Below are positions 17,801-24,360 of a stretch of 64,000 nucleotides of DNA, piece after piece. A model generated the notes under the pieces. That model had not been told where the DNA came from and searched no databases. It saw only the letters and a program-made list of their open reading frames with translations. Each line of letters opens with the position of its first letter. Within the stretch, counting starts at the first letter, position 1. Source of the stretch: an uncultured Lachnospiraceae bacterium (lineage in GTDB: Bacteria; Bacillota; Clostridia; Lachnospirales; Lachnospiraceae); the NCBI GenBank assembly GCA_902779355.1, contig CACZBF010000007.1, forward strand, positions 1-64,000. Reading direction: 5' to 3'. The position numbers and the translations under genes were made by a program.

Positions 17801-19371
17801 CGAAGCGCGATCAAATCCTTTGTATCGATCTTATTGCGTTCATCCTGCGATACGTCCATGAGGATCCACTGCATTTCCTTCGCCTGCGCAAACAAAGCGT
17901 CGTGTGCGGCATGGTGCTGCAGGAGTTCCTCAATGCTGTTGAAATGGAACTCCGCCAGGTCGATCTTCATAAATTCTTTCCGTTTCGCATGGAAGAGTTC
18001 CAGCGTAGCCTGCGGCTGCCGGACAAAAGGTTTCGCCTCTTTCCTTTCGGAAATGATATTCCTTGCGGTTGTCTGCCAGCGCTCCCTGGTTTCCTTTTCT
18101 TCTCTCAGCTGTTTCCTGCGCGCAATGGCCTCGCGCTTTTCTGCAGCCTTCTCCCCAGCGCCCTCCAGAAGTTCTTCACGATAGTATGCATCTGTTTGGT
18201 CACGGAACCTGCTCCGGTTGAATGCACAATCCTTTACCGCCTTAACGCGCTGCAAAAACTGCCTGATATTCTGTTCCTGCTCGCGATGCTCCGGATCGTC
18301 AATGCGATACTTCCCTTGTGCCCATTCAAGGCCTTCCAGGACCTCCGACGAATCCGTCAGCTCTTTGGAAGAAAGCAGCACATAATACGGATCCTGGATG
18401 AGCGCGAGCCTCGCATCCATCCATTCCTTGATGCTCTTTAAGAGTTCGACCTGCTTTGTCACCTGATTCATGCGTTCCGGTTCCAGCTGCACTTCACCGG
18501 CCACCACCTGTTCCAGCATCTTTTCCATCTGAACCGCCTGATCCGTAAGCGCATAGTTTGCTGCGAGATTGTCGACGAATTCCTGGTCGTTGTTCAGATG
18601 GAACTGATCCAATTGAATGGCAAGGAACTGCTCGATCCTGTTCTCGGTCAGAGGCGGGATGATCTCCGGCAGCGCATCCGGCCCCTGGAGAGCATCCTGT
18701 TGCTCTTTGCGTTGCGTTGCAAAGGTCATCGCGCGGTCACGCAGTACTTTCTTGACTGCACCTTTTTTCTTGCGCTTGCACCGCTGGTTGAAACTGAGGT
18801 CGCTCCATCTTTCGTTGAAGTTGAAAGCGCCCGTCGCTTTATGCGCTTTCCGGCGCATTTCATAGGCAAATTTTCTGATCCGGAAATATTCGGACGCCGC
18901 CTCATTCACCTCATCACGGGTGATCTCAGCCGGCACCTCCCGCGGCATCAGGACAGGGAGATCCTGCACCGCCTTGAGAGCCGGGTTGTTTTTTTGTTTG
19001 ACTCTTTTGTTTTTTGGGTTGTATACGATCGGCGTGATGGTGTTGTTCACATAATGGTCAAGCTCGGGATTCTCATTCCGGAACTCTTCGCGCTCCTGTT
19101 TTCTCGCATCCTCTATGTCTTTTTTCTTGTCTTCCTCGCTGAGGATGAGGCGGTTTAACTTGTAATGCGCTTCCGGATCGTCATCCTTTTCTTCTGATTT
19201 CTTCTCCAGGTCGTTGATGCGCTCTTTGCGCTCCCTGTCGTTTTGGATCAGGTTATCAAGGAAACTCAGGTTCCCGCCGTCAGACGAACTGTCCATTGAG
19301 GAATGAAAGGAGGTGTTCAACACCTCCTGCTGTTTCTTTTGAAGCTGCTCTTCTCCCGGGAATTGTGCCAT
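11815..19371 (-). CDS. 2518-residue coiled-coil protein with ABC1/UbiB/ADCK-like kinase domain
   Basis: A very large, mostly helical, charged protein with no signal peptide. An N-terminal low-complexity region contains NLSFLDNL. Long coiled-coil-like stretches follow. At about 1570-1870 there is an ABC1-type atypical kinase: LGAASVGQ (alanine-rich loop), VVIKLLRPNIEKRI (ATP lysine and RPxI), LDLRTEAQN (conserved E-x-x-N helix), NGFYHGDMHAGNLMV (catalytic loop) and ATILDYGNS (the DFG position as DYG). Normal ABC1 proteins are 400-650 residues and act in quinone biology, so this setting is unusual. A GNAT gene lies 16 bases upstream. I infer a cargo or effector of the nearby injection system; nothing shows its export directly. 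Confidence 0.85.
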   Translation of the reverse strand: MAQFPGEEQLQKKQQEVLNTSFHSSMDSSSDGGNLSFLDNLIQNDRERKERINDLEKKSEEKDDDPEAHYKLNRLILSEEDKKKDIEDARKQEREEFRNENPELDHYVNNTITPIVYNPKNKRVKQKNNPALKAVQDLPVLMPREVPAEITRDEVNEAASEYFRIRKFAYEMRRKAHKATGAFNFNERWSDLSFNQRCKRKKKGAVKKVLRDRAMTFATQRKEQQDALQGPDALPEIIPPLTENRIEQFLAIQLDQFHLNNDQEFVDNLAANYALTDQAVQMEKMLEQVVAGEVQLEPERMNQVTKQVELLKSIKEWMDARLALIQDPYYVLLSSKELTDSSEVLEGLEWAQGKYRIDDPEHREQEQNIRQFLQRVKAVKDCAFNRSRFRDQTDAYYREELLEGAGEKAAEKREAIARRKQLREEKETRERWQTTARNIISERKEAKPFVRQPQATLELFHAKRKEFMKIDLAEFHFNSIEELLQHHAAHDALFAQAKEMQWILMDVSQDERNKIDTKDLIALRVRLALFTDLRCRQAKAFRALTTKDGEMAQMTLQEWIKTHDLVLGIDPKIEEQRLLDEYTADHDQADNLFRAVYDQLKPGQEMPPAKVEEARNHYQRNMIFWETMKQSKMELTAQDEETKAFLNTYFRNDPNGVPVLGQSLMCYLRGKSKEETETILEKREGTPEEQMQLQKEIADYALSEVKYLEGFRVNTGNPAAFLKDFAVKLHQSEVISAASEALAAIEKLHQENPDAALPEGYDEEYKKELQAVTAFAKDHIDQRMATMTGMADRVETKYLGVMEIREFTELKGDRKAILKDLKKPADEQHRADKHAAEMFFAAADQLIKNKDEIGQIKRGQMQKVASADAKVDAIYQNYRLVYGVQSKMNEFEEEKRKVYDGIEAINESPLFSSKKDIEVLRERCINALSEYEPDVPEYLYYNLSTTVLKELAQKKLRENVSADEIRSVITLHEKAGLEREKEEIQLEWGEKESNALNLMGDFAGIDLQGEEGAENLLTLLDSHAEVLADMASVKASGPKKTVEERKRYLELKRKKETGESLDVILKEEEASIQEFQTRIMTATEDEKADEKYMAYLESQLKMHQKQADAIKEQKSDWDVHQNDYEKELKNLSHLDTWDQEIAAKEKELASNHEAYAKLMEETEYIPDMVVDLQLHNHFKKMEKIEKARAEAEKDQDQAKVDQYDAELEEVAKQIQDLENSKKEKRKEADKEKEQRLAQAEELKKTIQKQEEELEKLKEDPAVPLHVFESLGRRMDGSDKVLAKEIGEHLSGVVDYLVEQSGEKNIKLKNVRKLLKDKDPKLMALLAEANGKIRASMDKAYQQAVDEIKQVSTHMFEDLNKTFKPYWNEIQLISNDEFAKTEAYYHHAYDQADRESDQKKTAQIEKETNQSLAELQKLKKPEEIQAQNEEIMRRKKEQMSYVGPEALFMKQASDLFKSRINEPNEEEEYTLEALYHKNWVHDSDAKEQPGEGAFVRNVMQNYFTKVSGQDQKTMMATMLRNLKPTIHDHKHVKTNTLKQTGMHLAGLLRGAGPLMQKMMQGVPARYLMKELSDAVEDMKSKLEPIPDTEIDRMFEQMKKDSNGQITEIKKLQSLGAASVGQALLCRVYGKNYPEGKQVVIKLLRPNIEKRIDREEVIMKDCAKETSEGMLATYEGQLTKVREELDLRTEAQNCRDGVKAYENEEKEIPGVCKSVHVMEEIPPTKDYLVLDKAEGDTVDRYLNQIAKNREVSRKPFYRIKTDPKTKQKYTTQEFLLTSENIGKIPEIRHSLVKDLQSITKRREHLEKVTDMWIRESIFGNGFYHGDMHAGNLMVNDKQATILDYGNSTKLSEEEVKGILALSAAAMYGDARAFLDRFLERLPKEQLDKLTGKDLKDPQQAFEQLKAFTKRKNRLRKKLYDIFQRGDESQTGDKMELALMELEKDGFQIPISIYSYVQSQVRLNNTLRELNDQEAGLRMDIKMLDHIKTNQTVVCVDFMLQAQMGAKGSQDQETYYSEMLQAMEEPSEEEFVSMLLDTEKDKDGKTAFEKKHMGMFDKVNKIMSGKATYAANPDLPMYGEEDDEEDEENPIPIPKFDDTVIAEWRTDYENYLVLWEQDQKLHDKVYGEIHKGIRDILETDDYLKSKIHKDCEDAKLKLEAKMCSVFRLPNYGSNGLMEPFGDHYLIGATVSDALLGDRTAFEDYVGLIVNTVRPYTELAKDLRSFIDKKRTGDDAKKAARGLFRRYKAIHAVMAERNKALTDIRDMISYDRRNKEEKEKVDTFDKENIREFDTTQFREVFPEWQKLNERVEKKEQLTPEEEQRYLKLGRDMVESRHVGVVQKRMKERCQDIDNQLRYWFMDKEDGKDLYNAYQEFAKLREQDMENRDKNWADDSVLQQRVKAEKKFISIYRKIAYRRLKVHMKAYKLKVPEQKNKTLRDFNTIFEDIVKEGGFFAMTKKLKLGNAIGMEKAMKYNSGSYKGGLDLEDTIPKKPGDEPEPIILKEAPNNIIQDDSEDNIIRT

Positions 19372-19387
19372 AAGAATTGCCCCCTTT

Positions 19388-20203
19388 TCAGATTGCTTTT
19401 ATTGCATAGCGGAGATAGCCCACATCCATGCTTTCAACAAGATCCCCGATCGTGTCGATCAGGTTATCGATCTTTTTGTTTTCGGAAAGGAATTGGATCA
19501 GATAGTCTTTCAGTTCCGGTTCTTGCTCGAGCTTGGTCAATGCATGCCCAAGAACACTGATCGCACCGGTTCTGCCTTTGCCTGCCAGCGCTGAAACGTA
19601 CAGTATCTGCACCTCATCCTGGCGTTCGATGAGGAGTGCTCCACTCACGTGTCCTCCGTCAAACGCTGCAAACGACAACTCCGGATCGCACCGGAAAACC
19701 GTTCCCTCCTGCTCGAATTGCGCCCCTAAAAAGCCAAGAAACACCGTCCTCTCTGTCTTATTCAGAGAAGCCAGCGTTCGGATATCATCTTTTTCGGCCA
19801 TCTTTTTCAGTTTTTTTGCTTCGGGCAAGGCCTGCAGTTCGGCAAGCGGGACCGTGCACACAATATTCCCCTCCGTGAGGAAAAACCCGTTTGCCATCAG
19901 AAAATCATCCATGCCCGCCAGATCGGCCGGATAGGATGCCGAAAAGGCGTCTGTCTCCTTTTTCAGAAGCTCCTCGATCTTTTGGAGGAGCTCACTTCCG
20001 ACGCCCCGACGCCTGTGATCCGGATGCACGTAGATCCAGTCCAGCGCCGCCTCTCCATCCATCCCGGAGAGCACAGCAGCAGCGCAGGGCATCCCTTTAT
20101 CGTCGATCAGCCCTACTCCTGCCTGATCCGGAGTCGCCTGCCCCTGTGGGAAAAAAGGGCGAAAAAACTCCAGATTATCTTTTGTAATACGTGTCAGCTC
20201 CAT
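19388..20203 (-). CDS. GNAT acetyltransferase, two-domain type
   Basis: A 271-residue protein starting MELTRITKDNLEFF. A GNAT core is visible at about 40-90: GEAALDWIYVHPDHRRRGVGSELL, where RRRGVG is the acetyl-CoA pyrophosphate loop (motif A). The second half has a degenerate GNAT-like repeat (LSFAAFDGGHVSGALLIER). It is closely related in plan to 20630-21457 and more distantly to 30644-31555. It lies directly upstream of the giant kinase gene, so a role in modifying or accompanying that protein is possible. RBS AAGGGAG precedes ATG 20203. Acetyl acceptor unknown. Confidence 0.85.
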   Translation of the reverse strand: MELTRITKDNLEFFRPFFPQGQATPDQAGVGLIDDKGMPCAAAVLSGMDGEAALDWIYVHPDHRRRGVGSELLQKIEELLKKETDAFSASYPADLAGMDDFLMANGFFLTEGNIVCTVPLAELQALPEAKKLKKMAEKDDIRTLASLNKTERTVFLGFLGAQFEQEGTVFRCDPELSFAAFDGGHVSGALLIERQDEVQILYVSALAGKGRTGAISVLGHALTKLEQEPELKDYLIQFLSENKKIDNLIDTIGDLVESMDVGYLRYAIKAI

Positions 20204-20221
20204 GGATACTCCCTTGTCAGA

Positions 20222-20539
20222 CTATGCCTCTGCGGATCTCTGCTCGTGAAACTCGCGGAATTGCAGTTTTCTGTCAACCAGGAAAGTACCGGTGTTTAAG
20301 CTCCGGAACTGATCTGCGATAAGTTCCTGATAGTTGTCGGCTGCCTGTCCCTCATACATATTCTTCGGGATCTGGATCGGCAGCGCCTGGAGCTTTGCCA
20401 GGATCTCAGCGGGCATCTGCTGCAGGATCATATCCGGCTGCGGCATTGCTGCCTGACGGCCTCTCTTCTGCTGCTGAAGCGGCTGCTGCTGCATGGTCAG
20501 TTCAACTTGTTTTTGTCTCTGTTGGGTAATCTCTGCCAT
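20222..20539 (-). CDS. Small glutamine-rich protein of unknown function
   Basis: A 105-residue protein. Residues 1-50 are rich in Q, K and R (MAEITQQRQKQVELTMQQQP) and probably disordered; residues 50-105 look folded. No family recognised and no TM or signal peptide. It has a strong RBS (AAAGGAGG) and is the first gene behind the promoter at 20593-20621, followed after 18 bases by a GNAT gene and then the giant kinase. Size and position would fit a cargo chaperone or adaptor, but that is speculation. Confidence 0.75.
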   Translation of the reverse strand: MAEITQQRQKQVELTMQQQPLQQQKRGRQAAMPQPDMILQQMPAEILAKLQALPIQIPKNMYEGQAADNYQELIADQFRSLNTGTFLVDRKLQFREFHEQRSAEA

Positions 20540-20592
20540 AATGCATTTCCTCCTTTTATCAGATCATTTGGAACAATTCTTTCTTCTTTTTG

Positions 20593-20621
20593 TTTATACG
20601 AATCAACTTAACTTTTGGCAA
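20593..20621 (-). promoter_or_regulatory. Sigma-A-type promoter upstream of the small Q-rich gene
   Basis: Minus strand TTGCCA, 17-base spacer, TATAAA, about 54 bases before the start at 20539. It sits in the only wider gap of this stretch (20540-20629) and would drive the Q-rich gene, the GNAT gene and the 2518-residue gene. Confidence 0.7.
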
Positions 20622-20629
20622 TTCTTTTT

Positions 20630-21457
20630 TTATACTTTTAAGGATCCTCTCTTCAACAGCGTCGACGGCAGCAGCGACTCCGCGTCTCCCGTCAGATACT
20701 TGAGGAAGGCTTCGATCTTTTCGTTTGCGGCCACGAAGTAGATCCGGTTCCCCATGCGATCCGCCGCCTCCACCGCGGAAACAAACTGGTTTAAGAGCCC
20801 TGCCATATAAGCCGGAGAAGAGGTATTGTAGATGAGGTCGATGGAAAGATCTTCCGCACCCGAGACATTCGTGATGACGACACCGACCGGCTTGTCCGCT
20901 TCAAACGCTGCGACCGAGAGCTTCTCTTCACCCTTATCGAGGTAGTCGCCCGAGCCCGTAGTGTTGTACAAAAACATCTTGAGCAGGTTTTTCTCTTTCA
21001 CGAGCAGTTTCCCGAGATTCTCAACACGTTGCGGATATTTGAGCTGGCGCAGCTTCTGTACGCCCGGAAGCTTCTCGAGCTCACTCATCCGGATCGCGCA
21101 GACCTGCTCACGGTCTTCGATGTCAAATCCCTCAGCCTTCAAAAAACCCTCGATCCCCTCGTTGTTTTCAAAATAGCTCGCATGGATCACCTTGACATCG
21201 CTGCCCGCAACAAGCTCCTTGATCTCCTCAATGATATCATGCGCGGCACCGAGCTCCCGGTATTCCGGTGCGGTAAAGAGCCATGTGATCTCCGCCGTCT
21301 TCTCCTGGTTCTGTTCCTTGATCCGGACGACTGCTGCTGCGCAGGGCGTCTCATCCTCGATCATACCGAGGCGGATCATCGTCGGTTCCTCCGGCTCCTC
21401 CGGAAGAAAAGTCTGGAAGTACTTGATGTTTTCTCTGGTGATTCTGGTTAACTCCAT
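20630..21457 (-). CDS. GNAT acetyltransferase, two-domain type
   Basis: A 275-residue paralogue of 19388-20203 (MELTRITRENIKYFQTFLPEE against MELTRITKDNLEFFRPFFPQG). The first half has the GNAT fold pattern, ITWLFTAPEYRELGAAHDII, but the usual R/Q-x-x-G-x-G/A loop is weakened to YRELGAA, so acetyl-CoA binding may be altered. The second half repeats a GNAT-like beta pattern (LSVAAFEADKPVGVVIT). RBS AAAGGAGG before ATG 21457. Cotranscribed with the SH3 gene upstream. Confidence 0.8.
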   Translation of the reverse strand: MELTRITRENIKYFQTFLPEEPEEPTMIRLGMIEDETPCAAAVVRIKEQNQEKTAEITWLFTAPEYRELGAAHDIIEEIKELVAGSDVKVIHASYFENNEGIEGFLKAEGFDIEDREQVCAIRMSELEKLPGVQKLRQLKYPQRVENLGKLLVKEKNLLKMFLYNTTGSGDYLDKGEEKLSVAAFEADKPVGVVITNVSGAEDLSIDLIYNTSSPAYMAGLLNQFVSAVEAADRMGNRIYFVAANEKIEAFLKYLTGDAESLLPSTLLKRGSLKV

Positions 21458-21514
21458 ACCTGAAGTCTCCTCCTTTCAAAATGATCCATGGATTGCATGG
21501 TTTATTTTCTCAAT

Positions 21515-22306
21515 TTATTGTCCTTCCAGCGGTCCTGCCGGTTCGCCGTCCAGCATGGTCTTGCCTGCGTCTTCTGCGGTGATGGTCTTCAGATCATCCG
21601 GATATTCCGATGCAGGGATGTCCGAGATCGAAAGGTACATATTGCTGGCATATCCCACAAGACCCTTATAGATGATCAAGGTCCGTCTGTCTCCGGCGGC
21701 TGCCTCCTGCAGCACATAACCGTGATACCCCTCCGGGATATCGGCGATGCTGTCGTTCTTTTCTGTTTTCGTTCTATGCAACGTCAGGGAAGATCCAATC
21801 CCCGTCACCTTATAGGTATAATACGTCCTGTCATCCTGTTCCGGAGTCTCTTCTTCCTCTCCCTCTACCACGGTTGCATCGAGCGCATCTTCTTTCTCTG
21901 TTTCCTTCTCCGTCTCGGTGCTCTTCTCTGTTTCCGTGCTCTTTTCTGTTTCAGAGGCTGCTTCCGCTTCTTTCAACGCCTGGTCCGCTTGCTCGATGAT
22001 CGTCTGATAGCCGCTCAAGTCCTGCTTCTCTGTGTCCTTTTTCTGCGTTTGCTCGGTCTCCGTCTCGGTCTCTGTCGATGCCGATCCATACAGCGCCATA
22101 AACTCACGGTATTCCTCGTCTGTCATCGTATAGTCTTCTTCGGTCGGCGCTTCTGCCTGCAGTCCTGCCTCCGCAGCGGCATCCGCTTTCTCACCGGGCC
22201 GTCCGTCCCGCGCGTACACCCCGATCGCGACACCGCCGAAAATGGCATACGCTCCGATCATGCAAGCGATGACGATCGCCCATTTGTTCCACTTAAACTT
22301 TTTCAT
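21515..22306 (-). CDS. Membrane-anchored SH3-like protein with Thr/Glu repeat stalk
   Basis: A 263-residue protein with an N-terminal TM anchor (WAIVIACMIGAYAIFGGVAIGV, about 8-29), then an acidic linker containing tandem STETEK repeats (about 120-145). The C-terminal domain of about 85 residues (from YYTYKVTGIGSSLTLHR) is of bacterial SH3 type and ends in a segment (SDIPASEYPDDLKTI) that recurs as APEDFPEDLKGL in the SH3 protein at 45131-45736. The SH3 domain would face the cell wall. It lies 2 bases after the gene at 22309-22773 with GGAGGGAG as RBS. Possible wall anchoring or docking role near the injection system is inferred. Confidence 0.75.
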   Translation of the reverse strand: MKKFKWNKWAIVIACMIGAYAIFGGVAIGVYARDGRPGEKADAAAEAGLQAEAPTEEDYTMTDEEYREFMALYGSASTETETETEQTQKKDTEKQDLSGYQTIIEQADQALKEAEAASETEKSTETEKSTETEKETEKEDALDATVVEGEEEETPEQDDRTYYTYKVTGIGSSLTLHRTKTEKNDSIADIPEGYHGYVLQEAAAGDRRTLIIYKGLVGYASNMYLSISDIPASEYPDDLKTITAEDAGKTMLDGEPAGPLEGQ

Positions 22307-22308
22307 GT

Positions 22309-22773
22309 TCAGTATGCTCCCTCCAGGGTAAATGTAAATGTGCTCGGGATCTCATCTCCCTCTATCTGCAGGACAAGCGTCCCGTCCGCATTCTTTTTGA
22401 TCTTCCCGTTGGCCGTCTCATAGACGATCGTTTCCGTCACATTGCCTTCCGGGTCGTAATACATATCCGTGCGCTTGCAGTTTGTGACATCGAGCCCGCC
22501 GAATCCGACCTTCGCTTCAAAATCCAAAAACGCTGCGTTATCGCTGTCAATCTGCCAGGTGCTCATACCGATCAGGTTAGTGCCGTCGGTATCCCAGAGA
22601 TCGAGGGATGCATTCGTGTGCTGTTTGTCGATCCACTGCCCGACATACTCGGATGCGGCTGCCATCTTGGCCGGCGCTGCGAGCTTAATGATGATCACGA
22701 TCACAAAGACTGCGATCGCGGCCAGCGCTATGATCAGGACAAGCTTCGCGTTGTTTTTGTTTTTTTCTCTCAT
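22309..22773 (-). CDS. Small membrane-anchored protein, paralogue of the lipoprotein at 30141-30647
   Basis: A 154-residue protein. The start at 22773 (MREKNKNNAKLV) is chosen for its RBS TAGGAGG; the frame stays open 16 codons further up but lacks an RBS there. One TM helix (LVLIIALAAIAVFVIVIIIKLA) is followed by an extracellular beta-rich domain of about 115 residues: WIDKQHTNASLDLW, STWQIDSDNAAF, CKRTDMYYD, TIVYET, GTLVLQ. The order (Asp-rich start, STW strand, C-x-R-T-[DN]-M, GT-x-L end) is shared with 30141-30647. No known domain named. Confidence 0.78.
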   Translation of the reverse strand: MREKNKNNAKLVLIIALAAIAVFVIVIIIKLAAPAKMAAASEYVGQWIDKQHTNASLDLWDTDGTNLIGMSTWQIDSDNAAFLDFEAKVGFGGLDVTNCKRTDMYYDPEGNVTETIVYETANGKIKKNADGTLVLQIEGDEIPSTFTFTLEGAY

Positions 22774-22800
22774 GAAGGTATTCCTCCTAGGTTTTTTTAG

Positions 22801-22945
22801 GATGTTGAGGTCAAAAGTCACATGTCGCGAAGCGACATTGTGACCTTTGCACTAGAATCCGAGTGGACGAACGAGTTCGTCCATCCGGATTTTCGTGCAA
22901 AGTGGGCATGCGTGTTCCACGCATGGCACTTTTGACCTCACCATC
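22801..22945. repeat. Cloverleaf-like nested inverted repeat, 145 bp
   Basis: A closing stem is formed by GATG-T-TGAGGTCAAAAGT (22801-22818) and ACTTTTGACCTCA-C-CATC (22928-22945), 17 pairs with one mismatch. Inside are three arms: CACATGTCGC/GCGACAT-T-GTG with a GAA loop (22819-22842), CTTTGCAC/GTGCAAAG with inner stems AATCCG/CGGATT and TGGACGAAC/GTTCGTCCA (22845-22902), and CATGCGTG/CACGCATG with a TTC loop (22907-22925). It fills the gap between the 470-residue gene and the gene at 22309. No ORF runs through it. Confidence 0.8.
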
Positions 22946-22947
22946 GT

Positions 22948-24360
22948 TTAATTAAACAATCGATCCGGAATCTTGTCGGCGTTGCGTCCGCTTCTCAGCC
23001 AGATCGTCAGCGCCGCGAAAAGCCGGTGCACTTTTTTTCTCACATTCGGGTCGCGGGCTTTCATGTCCGGGCTCAGCCGTTCGTCGAGCTGTCGCAGCAC
23101 ATCTCTTAAGTCTTCCCCATTGCTCTGGTCGATATGCAGATCGTCCACAAAAGATTCAAATTCCGGTTTCGATAAAAACCCGGTGTATGCACCCGTGGCG
23201 CTTGGCGGATCCTTTAAAACCACCGATTCCACAGCGATCCGTCGTCCGCGTTTATGATACTTAAAAAGCAGGTTCTCGTTTTTCGCCAGGTTCTTGTAAT
23301 CGTCCACGCCGGCGATAAGCCCCATCATCCGGATCGTATTGATCTGGTTCAAGGCCCTCTCCGACATCCGCAGTTCAAAGCCTGCCTTGTTCTCGCCCAT
23401 CATACGGCTGTATTCGGAAAACTCCTGGACGCCCTCACGCGAAGCCAGACCGTCGCTCGTCGTCGCTGTTCTGGTATTAAACGGCAGGATCGTATCGCCG
23501 TCCTTCCCGAGGCAGCTCATGAGCGAAGAAAACCGGTGTTGATCCTTCTTGACATTCTCGCTCTTATTCTTGCGCTCCTGGGTATTCTCCTTATTCTCAT
23601 CATCTGTGGAAAAGAGCTGCTCCTGCCGGAGCTGCCGACCGGTGCGCCTCCGTCTCCCGTCATCGTCGGCACTCATATCCGTCGTCTCTTCCTCGACGAT
23701 CCGGACTGCATCTTCTCTGGGCACAGTACGGATCTGCCCCTCCTGTACCGCCATCACCATGTCTTCATAAGAGACGGCGCCTCTTTGGATCGCCTCGTCA
23801 CTCATGACATATTCGGACAGGTCGTCTGCCATCAGCCGGCTCTGCGCCTCCACGCTCTTTTTCAAGAGCTGTACCGCCGCCATCTTGCGGTGTCCGCGCG
23901 GTGTCCACGGCTTCACGTTCTCTTCATATTCGCGGCAGGCATCCACGACGGACGCCCCCTGGTTTTTCGCCAAAGACCGTATCTCTGCACGATCCAGTTT
24001 TAACCCCTGTTCCGGAAGCCAGGACTCCTGTGTCATCGCGGCGCGGTATTCGTCGACTGCTGCCGTCACATGATCCATGTAGCCGTCACGATCGCGATCC
24101 TTATCCCACTCCGACTCGTTCTGGTTGAAATCAATGATCGTCTTGTAGTCGCCGGTCTCGTGACCCTCGGATCGTTTTACTTCCCCGTTCTCCTCATCCG
24201 CCCTGTCCTCCAGGTCTTCGTCCACGGTCTCCACCCCATGGCGGCCAGCCGGATCTTGCTCCTTTTCCATCTGATCAAGAAAAGACAGATCATCCCCTTC
24301 GGTGAGCGAACCGGGTTTTAAAACGGTTTTCTTTTGTTCTTCACTCAGTTTCAGCGCCAT
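22948..24360 (-). CDS. Unknown 470-residue protein with LSFLD N-terminal motif
   Basis: No family recognised. The N-terminal 80 residues are acidic and likely disordered, and contain DDLSFLDQM, very similar to NLSFLDNL at the start of the 2518-residue protein. A helical middle part (about 90-230) and a basic linker (DDDGRRRRTGRQLRQEQLF) are followed by a compact C-terminal region of about 200 residues (from FSSLMSCLGKDGDTILPF). No signal peptide or TM. The gene overlaps the phosphatase upstream by 20 bases and is therefore coupled to it. Could be a cargo protein sharing a loading signal with the giant kinase protein; untested. Confidence 0.7.
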   Translation of the reverse strand: MALKLSEEQKKTVLKPGSLTEGDDLSFLDQMEKEQDPAGRHGVETVDEDLEDRADEENGEVKRSEGHETGDYKTIIDFNQNESEWDKDRDRDGYMDHVTAAVDEYRAAMTQESWLPEQGLKLDRAEIRSLAKNQGASVVDACREYEENVKPWTPRGHRKMAAVQLLKKSVEAQSRLMADDLSEYVMSDEAIQRGAVSYEDMVMAVQEGQIRTVPREDAVRIVEEETTDMSADDDGRRRRTGRQLRQEQLFSTDDENKENTQERKNKSENVKKDQHRFSSLMSCLGKDGDTILPFNTRTATTSDGLASREGVQEFSEYSRMMGENKAGFELRMSERALNQINTIRMMGLIAGVDDYKNLAKNENLLFKYHKRGRRIAVESVVLKDPPSATGAYTGFLSKPEFESFVDDLHIDQSNGEDLRDVLRQLDERLSPDMKARDPNVRKKVHRLFAALTIWLRSGRNADKIPDRLFN

